A stretch of DNA of 27,889 nt from CAYMLL01 sp964390645 (GTDB taxonomy: Bacteria > Planctomycetota > UBA8108), in contig CAYMLL010000068.1 in the NCBI GenBank assembly GCA_964390645.1, positions 1 to 27,889 of the forward strand, read 5' to 3'. This document shows, one piece after another, positions 22,980 to 27,889 of the stretch. The notes under the pieces were generated by a model. The model was not told the DNA's origin, ran no database searches, and saw only the letters and a program-made list of their open reading frames with translations. How positions within the stretch are numbered: the first letter of the stretch is position 1; the number at the start of each line of letters is the position of its first letter. The translations under genes were made by a program, and so were the position numbers.

Positions 22980-25900
22980 ATGCGCACGCCGAATCTCGCC
23001 AGCCGCGCTCTTCTCGTAGTCGTCTCGACGTTGCCGGCCCTCGCTGACGAAAGGCCGAACATCGTCATCGTCATGGCCGACGACATGGGGTATTCCGACA
23101 TCGGCTGCTACGGCGGCGAGATCGAGACGCCCAACCTCGACCGGCTCGCCGCCGGTGGGCTGCGCTTCACACAGTTCTACAACACCGGCCGCTGCTGCCC
23201 GACACGCGCGTCCCTGCTGACCGGGCTCTACGCGCACCAGGCGGGCATCGGACACATGACCAGCGAGAGCGTCCGCATGTCGAGCGACTGGGGACGTCCC
23301 GGCTATCGCGGCCGGCTGAATCGACGCTGCGTCACCATCGCCGAGGTCCTGAAGCCGGCCGGCTACCACACGCTGATGGCCGGCAAGTGGCACGTGGGCA
23401 CCTTCGAGGGCATGTGGCCGAACGACCGCGGCTTCGACGAGTTCTTCGGCATCGTCCGCGGCGCGAGTAACTTCTTCCGGCCGCAGCCGGACAAGCTCCT
23501 GTCGCGCAATCGCACACCGATCGAGCCGCCCGCGGACTTCTACACGACCGACGGATTCACCGACCACGCGATCGAGCTCGTCCGCGAGGCATCGAAGGAC
23601 GACGATCGTCCGTTCTTCCTCTACCTGGCGTACACGTCGCCTCACTGGCCGCTCCATGCGTGGCCCGAGGACATCGCGAAGTACCGTGGCAAGTACATGG
23701 ACGGCTGGGACGAGCTCCGCCGGCGCCGGCTCTCCAGGATGGTCGAGCTCGGCATCATCGACCGGACCTGGAAGCTGACCGACCGCGACGCTCCCGACTG
23801 GGCGACGCTCTCCGAGGCGCGTCGCCGGGAGCTCGACTGGCGCATGGCGATCTACGCGGCGATGATCGACCGCATGGACCAGAACATCGGGCGTCTCGTG
23901 AAGACGCTCGAGGAGCTCGGCCGCCTCGACAACACGCTGATCCTCTTCCTCGCCGACAACGGTGGCTGCGCCGAGGGCGGTCCCTTCGGCGGCGGGCCCG
24001 CCAAGCAGCTCGGCACGAAGGAAGGGTACATGCTGTCCTACGGGCGAGGCTGGGCGAACGCGTCGAACACCCCGTTCCGTCGCTACAAGCACTGGGTCCA
24101 CGAAGGCGGTGTTGCGTCGCCGCTCATCGCGCACTGGCCGGCGCGCATCCGTGACAGGGGCGCCTTCCGCAAGCAGCCGACGCACCTGATCGACCTCATG
24201 GCGACCTGTGTCGAGCTCGCGAAGACTCGGTACCCGAAGACCTACCGGGGCCGCGCAATCGTGCCGCTCGAGGGACGCAGCCTCGTCCCGGCTCTGGACG
24301 ACAAGCCGATCGAGCGCGAGGCGATCTACTGGGAGCACGAGGGCAACCGCGCGGTGCGCATGGACCGCTGGAAGCTCGTCGCCGCTCACGGCGATGACTG
24401 GCAGCTTCACGACATGCACGCCGACCGCACGGAGACGAAGGACCTCTCGACGCAGAAGCCGGAGCTGCGTGCGCAGATGATCGCCATGTACGACGCGTGG
24501 GCAAGTCGCAGCGACGTGCTGCCGTGGAGACCGAGGCGGCCCGCGGACTACGAGCCGCCGTCGCTGCCCTATCCACCGACGTGGGAGCAGCTCCGTCGCG
24601 GCGTCGACATCGGCTCGCGGCGGGAGCTCTTCGTCGACCGTCACCTCATCGAGCGTCTGGACCACGTGCTCCTCGAGCTCGAGGAGCCGCGCGACGAGGG
24701 CCCCGTGCTGAAGTTCGACCGGCCGTGGGAGGGGCTCTTCTGCGGCTACGCGACGATCATCCGCGACGGTGAGAAGCTGCGCGCCTACTACCGCGGCCTG
24801 CCGGTCGCCGGCAAGGACGGCAGCACCAGCGAGACGACGTGCTGCGCGGAGTCCGAGGACGGCATCCGGTGGACGAAGCCGGAGCTCGGTCTCTTCGAGG
24901 CCGGGGGCTCCCGGCGCACGAACATCGTTCTCGCGAACGCCGCGCCGTACTCGCACAACTTCAGCCCCTTCCTCGACCGGCGACCGGACGTTCCCGCAGA
25001 TCAGCGCTACAAGGCCCTCGGCGGCACGGCGTCCAGCGGCCTCGTCGCGTTCGTCTCGGCCGACGGCCTCCGCTGGCGGAAGCTGCGCGACCAGCCGGTC
25101 TTTCGCGACAGCGGCTGGGTCTTCGACTCGCAGAACGTCTCGTTCTGGTCCGAGGCCGAGAAGAGCTACGTCCTCTACTATCGATCCGCCCCCGACGGCA
25201 TCCGCGCCGTGGCTCGCGCGACGTCGGCGGACTTCGTCCACTGGTCCGAGCCGGTCCAGATGCGCTACAGCGACACGGGAGGCGAGCGGCCGAGCCAGCA
25301 CCTCTACACGTCGCAGACGCACCCGTACTTCCGCGCTCCACACATCTACGTCTCGACGGCGGCCCGCTTCATGCCCGGCCGCAAGGTGCTCAGCGACGAG
25401 GAGGCGAACGCGATCGGCGTCCATCCGAGCTACTTCAACGACACGTCCGACTGCGTGCTGATGACCACTCGCGGCGGTGATCTTTTCGACCGGACCTTTC
25501 TCGGCGCCCTGATCCGACCCGGCATCGGCGCCGCCAACTGGGTCTCGCGCACGGGGTATCCCGCGCTCAACATCGTGCAGACCGGGCCGACCGAGATGTC
25601 GCTCTACGTCAACCAGAGCTACGGTCAGCCGACGTCGCACCTGCGGCGTTACTCGATGCGGCTCGACGGCATGACCGCCGTGCGGGCGCCGTTCGAGGGC
25701 GGCGAGATGCTGACCAAGAGGCTGCGTTTCGCCGGCAAGCGCCTGCTGCTGAACTTCTCGACCTCCGCTGCCGGCAGCATCCGGGTCGAGATCCAGGACG
25801 GAACGGGGCAGCCGATTCCCGGCTACACGCTCGCGGACGCCGCCGAGACGATCGGCAACGAGATCGAGAGGGCCGTGCGCTGGAAGGGAGGCGCCGACGT

Positions 25901-25982
25901 CGGATCGCTCGCGGGCCGGACGGTTCGCCTGCGCTTCGTGATGCGGGATGCCAGGCTCTTCGCGATGCGCTTCGCACCGTGA
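22980..25982 (+). CDS. Secreted arylsulfatase fused to a glycosidase-like beta-propeller
   Basis: A 1000-residue exported fusion. Signal peptide 1-22 (ends ALA). The sulfatase domain, about 25-515, is complete: MADDMGYSD (D34, D35), formylglycine motif C72-C-P-T-R76, GKWHVG (K136, H138), SPHWPLH (H222), ADNGG (D326, N327) and the active-site lysine K370 in FRRYKHW. A linker with PSLPYPPTWEQLRRG leads at about 541 into a second module to about 900 made of repeated beta blades: RELFVDRHLIERL, LRAYYRG, ESEDGIRWTKPELGLFE, WVFDSQNVSFWSE, KSYVLYYRS. This resembles the five-bladed propellers of GH32/43-type glycosidases. A final beta domain (about 900-1000) resembles their C-terminal sandwich. The likely task is desulfation plus glycan cleavage outside the cytoplasm; the glycosidase role is inferred. 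It is divergent from the CotH gene. Confidence 0.88.
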   Translation: MRTPNLASRALLVVVSTLPALADERPNIVIVMADDMGYSDIGCYGGEIETPNLDRLAAGGLRFTQFYNTGRCCPTRASLLTGLYAHQAGIGHMTSESVRMSSDWGRPGYRGRLNRRCVTIAEVLKPAGYHTLMAGKWHVGTFEGMWPNDRGFDEFFGIVRGASNFFRPQPDKLLSRNRTPIEPPADFYTTDGFTDHAIELVREASKDDDRPFFLYLAYTSPHWPLHAWPEDIAKYRGKYMDGWDELRRRRLSRMVELGIIDRTWKLTDRDAPDWATLSEARRRELDWRMAIYAAMIDRMDQNIGRLVKTLEELGRLDNTLILFLADNGGCAEGGPFGGGPAKQLGTKEGYMLSYGRGWANASNTPFRRYKHWVHEGGVASPLIAHWPARIRDRGAFRKQPTHLIDLMATCVELAKTRYPKTYRGRAIVPLEGRSLVPALDDKPIEREAIYWEHEGNRAVRMDRWKLVAAHGDDWQLHDMHADRTETKDLSTQKPELRAQMIAMYDAWASRSDVLPWRPRRPADYEPPSLPYPPTWEQLRRGVDIGSRRELFVDRHLIERLDHVLLELEEPRDEGPVLKFDRPWEGLFCGYATIIRDGEKLRAYYRGLPVAGKDGSTSETTCCAESEDGIRWTKPELGLFEAGGSRRTNIVLANAAPYSHNFSPFLDRRPDVPADQRYKALGGTASSGLVAFVSADGLRWRKLRDQPVFRDSGWVFDSQNVSFWSEAEKSYVLYYRSAPDGIRAVARATSADFVHWSEPVQMRYSDTGGERPSQHLYTSQTHPYFRAPHIYVSTAARFMPGRKVLSDEEANAIGVHPSYFNDTSDCVLMTTRGGDLFDRTFLGALIRPGIGAANWVSRTGYPALNIVQTGPTEMSLYVNQSYGQPTSHLRRYSMRLDGMTAVRAPFEGGEMLTKRLRFAGKRLLLNFSTSAAGSIRVEIQDGTGQPIPGYTLADAAETIGNEIERAVRWKGGADVGSLAGRTVRLRFVMRDARLFAMRFAP

Positions 25983-26008
25983 TCTTCGCGCTGCGCTTCG
26001 CGCGGTGA
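25957..26008 (+). repeat. 26-bp near-perfect tandem duplication over the fusion-gene stop codon
   Basis: Unit one (25957-25982) covers the last codons and TGA of the sulfatase fusion; unit two (25983-26008) follows without gap and differs at three positions. The second copy again ends in TGA. It lies between two convergent genes. Confidence 0.8.
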
Positions 26009-26027
26009 GAGGAGCGAGCCGACGCGA

Positions 26028-27889
26028 TCAGCCGCCACGCAGCGACAGCAGGTAGGCGAGCAGGTCACGCAGCTGATCGTCGCCGAACGTCTCGCCGAGA
26101 TTCGCGGGCATCGGTGAGAACGTCGAGGGGGTCTTCGAGGCGACGTCGTCCTCGGGGATCGACAGCTCCTTGCCCTCGCCGTCGACGAGGAGGAGCCGAG
26201 CGCCATCCGAGGGACGCAGCAGACCGGTCAGGACCCTGCCCTTCGTCGTGACGATCGTCGTCGCGCGAAAGGCGACGTCGACGTTGCGGTTCGGAGCGAG
26301 CACGTCCTCGAGGACGCGATCGAGCCCACGGCTGCCGATGCCGTCGAGGTTCGGCGCGAAGCTCTTGCCGACGTCCCCGACGCGATGGCACGGCGCGCAG
26401 GTCTCGACGAAGAGCTCCCTGCCCTTCGCAGCGGCCCCCCCGCGAGTCATGTAGCTGCCCCGGCGCCCGGCGATGAGCTCGACGAGGCGTGCGTCGTCGT
26501 CGGGGAGCTCCGCGACGATGGAATCGACGCGCTTCTTCTGCGCGACGCTCGCGGAGCCGGCCAGCTTCTGCGACACGCCGGCCCGCCGCAGCAGCGTGGC
26601 CGAGGCGCGTCCCTTGTCGACGAGCTGGAGCAGTGTCTCGACGCCGCGACGCTCCGACGACAGGATCCCCGCGAGCTTCAGCTGCTCGCCGGCGCTCGCG
26701 ACCCTCATGACGTCGGCGAGGACCTCGACGGCCACCTCGCCGCGACCCGCGATCAGCGTATCGAGCGAGCGACGAACCAGCTTCGCGTCCGCGCCGACGA
26801 GCCGGGGAGTCTCGGCCAGCGCGGCGAGCCGCACATCCGGCGCGAGGATCACCACCGACCGCCCCAGGGCGACGAGGCTGTCGGGTCCGCACGAGCCGCC
26901 GCGCAGGAGCTCGACGATCGGCCGGCGCAGCTCGTCGAGCACGAAGCGCTGGACAAGCCCGGCGGCCTGGCGGCGCCGCTCGGGCAGCCGGCTCGGATTC
27001 AGCCCCTGCACCGAGAAGCGACCGGCAGCGAGCCACGCGAAGGCGCTGCCGGTGTCGCCGTCGACGAGCTCGAGGTAGGCGCGGCGCCCCTTCCACGCGG
27101 AGGTGTTCCAGCGGACACGCTGAGCAGTGTCGTTACGCGGCGGGGTGACCCGTCGCAGCACGGTGTGCGAGACGGCGTCGCGCAGGCGCACCAGGTTCTT
27201 CCCCCGGACGGGGTCCGGCGGCGGTCCGTCATGCCCGGCGAGGAAGAACTCGAGTCTCTCCGTGAGCTCGAAGGGACCGGAGCGGTGGATCCCGGTCATC
27301 GCCTCGCCACGCGGAAAGCTGCTGTAGAGAAGCGTCCTCGCGACACCGTCCGCCGAGCCCCGACGCGTCGACAGCACCCACGGATTCCCGCGGTCGGGTT
27401 TGCCCCGATACGGCACGAAGGTCCAGGCGATCGACCGCGCCGTGGCCGCACCGACGAGCTTTCCGTCCTCGTCGACGCCGAGCAGCTCGCGCGCGAGCGC
27501 CAGCGCCCACCGACGCACGGCGGGCGCCTCCCGGACACCGCGCCCTGCGAGACCGTCCTGGACCGAGCTCAGCAGCTCGAGCTGGAACTCGATATCGCTC
27601 GCGTACCGCGTGCGAGCGAAGGCGACGACCTCGGCCACCGACTTGCGCGACACGTGACGTGTCGCGAAGGTGAGGAACTCCCGCACACGCCCCGGGGGCT
27701 CCGGCTCGAGGTGCTCGAGATTGCGGAGCACGAAGACCCCCGCGGCCGGCGTCTTCAGCGACAGACAGAGCCCCATGACGAGCCGGGTCCGCGACGAGCC
27801 CAGCTCCCCGCGTGTGACCGAGCGGAAGACCGCCTCGTCGCGCAGGGCGTCGCGCACGGCCCGACGCGTCGCGAACTCGAGATGCGGGT
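26028..27889 (-). CDS. PVC-type CxxCH cytochrome / HEAT-repeat protein (partial, N-terminus beyond window)
   Basis: The C-terminal 620 or so residues of a large planctomycete-type protein; the frame stays open to the right edge (reading HLEFATRRAVRDALRD), so the true start is outside. Visible in order: helical HEAT-like repeats; a beta-sandwich recognisable by FFLAGHDGPPP, NLVRLRDA, TPPRNDTAQ, YLELVDGDTGSAFAWLAAGRF; another helical stretch; and a C-terminal cytochrome c domain with heme motif CAPCH (26385-26399) and a probable distal Met in FSPMPANLGETF. The family (PVC-type heme-binding CxxCH proteins, often with dehydrogenase-like N-terminal domains) is expanded in Planctomycetota and thought to take part in periplasmic oxidation linked to carbohydrate use. 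It converges with the sulfatase fusion, 45 bp between stops. Confidence 0.88.
   Translation of the reverse strand, partial: PHLEFATRRAVRDALRDEAVFRSVTRGELGSSRTRLVMGLCLSLKTPAAGVFVLRNLEHLEPEPPGRVREFLTFATRHVSRKSVAEVVAFARTRYASDIEFQLELLSSVQDGLAGRGVREAPAVRRWALALARELLGVDEDGKLVGAATARSIAWTFVPYRGKPDRGNPWVLSTRRGSADGVARTLLYSSFPRGEAMTGIHRSGPFELTERLEFFLAGHDGPPPDPVRGKNLVRLRDAVSHTVLRRVTPPRNDTAQRVRWNTSAWKGRRAYLELVDGDTGSAFAWLAAGRFSVQGLNPSRLPERRRQAAGLVQRFVLDELRRPIVELLRGGSCGPDSLVALGRSVVILAPDVRLAALAETPRLVGADAKLVRRSLDTLIAGRGEVAVEVLADVMRVASAGEQLKLAGILSSERRGVETLLQLVDKGRASATLLRRAGVSQKLAGSASVAQKKRVDSIVAELPDDDARLVELIAGRRGSYMTRGGAAAKGRELFVETCAPCHRVGDVGKSFAPNLDGIGSRGLDRVLEDVLAPNRNVDVAFRATTIVTTKGRVLTGLLRPSDGARLLLVDGEGKELSIPEDDVASKTPSTFSPMPANLGETFGDDQLRDLLAYLLSLRGG

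Noticed and set aside
22827..25640. A 900-residue minus-strand frame opposite the sulfatase fusion
   Set aside because: Shadow of a gene with intact catalytic motifs on the other strand; no signature of its own.
1..27889. Search by eye for tRNA, rRNA, CRISPR arrays, insertion sequences and phage genes
   Set aside because: No cloverleaf, rRNA-like stretch, repeat-spacer pattern, transposase or integrase motif was seen.

Overview
The window is GC-rich DNA that looks like a chromosome segment of a Planctomycetota (PVC group) bacterium, probably aquatic and Gram-negative. This lineage call is inference. It rests on four things: three formylglycine-type sulfatases in about 10 kb; a secreted protein combining CotH kinase, lamin-tail and dockerin-like domains; a PVC-type CxxCH cytochrome attached to a large HEAT/beta-sandwich protein; and a eukaryote-like UAP1-family protein. 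I saw no rRNA, tRNA, CRISPR array, transposase, integrase or phage gene.

Left part (1-6834, all minus strand): a housekeeping block transcribed right to left as nadC, a DUF192 protein, a small membrane-anchored helix-hairpin-helix protein, uvrB, a sensor histidine kinase, and a response regulator cut by the window edge. nadC/DUF192 and HhH/uvrB each share a 4-base GTGA stop/start overlap. The kinase has its own extended -10 promoter, so the two-component pair can be transcribed apart from uvrB.

Middle part (7006-16980, plus strand): a strong-looking promoter (TTGACG-17-TAGAAT) drives a UAP1/UDPGP-family protein whose signature catalytic residues are replaced, followed 1 bp later by a secreted coiled-coil/TPR protein. 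Then come a 917-residue cytoplasmic DUF4388-TPR protein with low-complexity tails, a divergent NRAMP-like transporter with a hydrophilic insertion of about 150 residues and no canonical metal motifs, and a sulfatase without a signal peptide.

Right part (16981-27889): a secreted-function region. On the minus strand, a 1356-residue LTD/CotH/LTD/dockerin-like protein is followed by an iduronate-sulfatase-like enzyme with a CGASR active site. Just past that sulfatase's stop lies a stretch that still looks coding but is split over frames by G-run indels. Divergent from the CotH gene is a 1000-residue secreted fusion of an arylsulfatase to a glycosidase-like beta-propeller, the most striking gene here. 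It converges on a partial PVC cytochrome gene that runs off the right edge. Together these genes suggest breakdown of sulfated polysaccharide at the cell surface, but no substrate can be read from the sequence.
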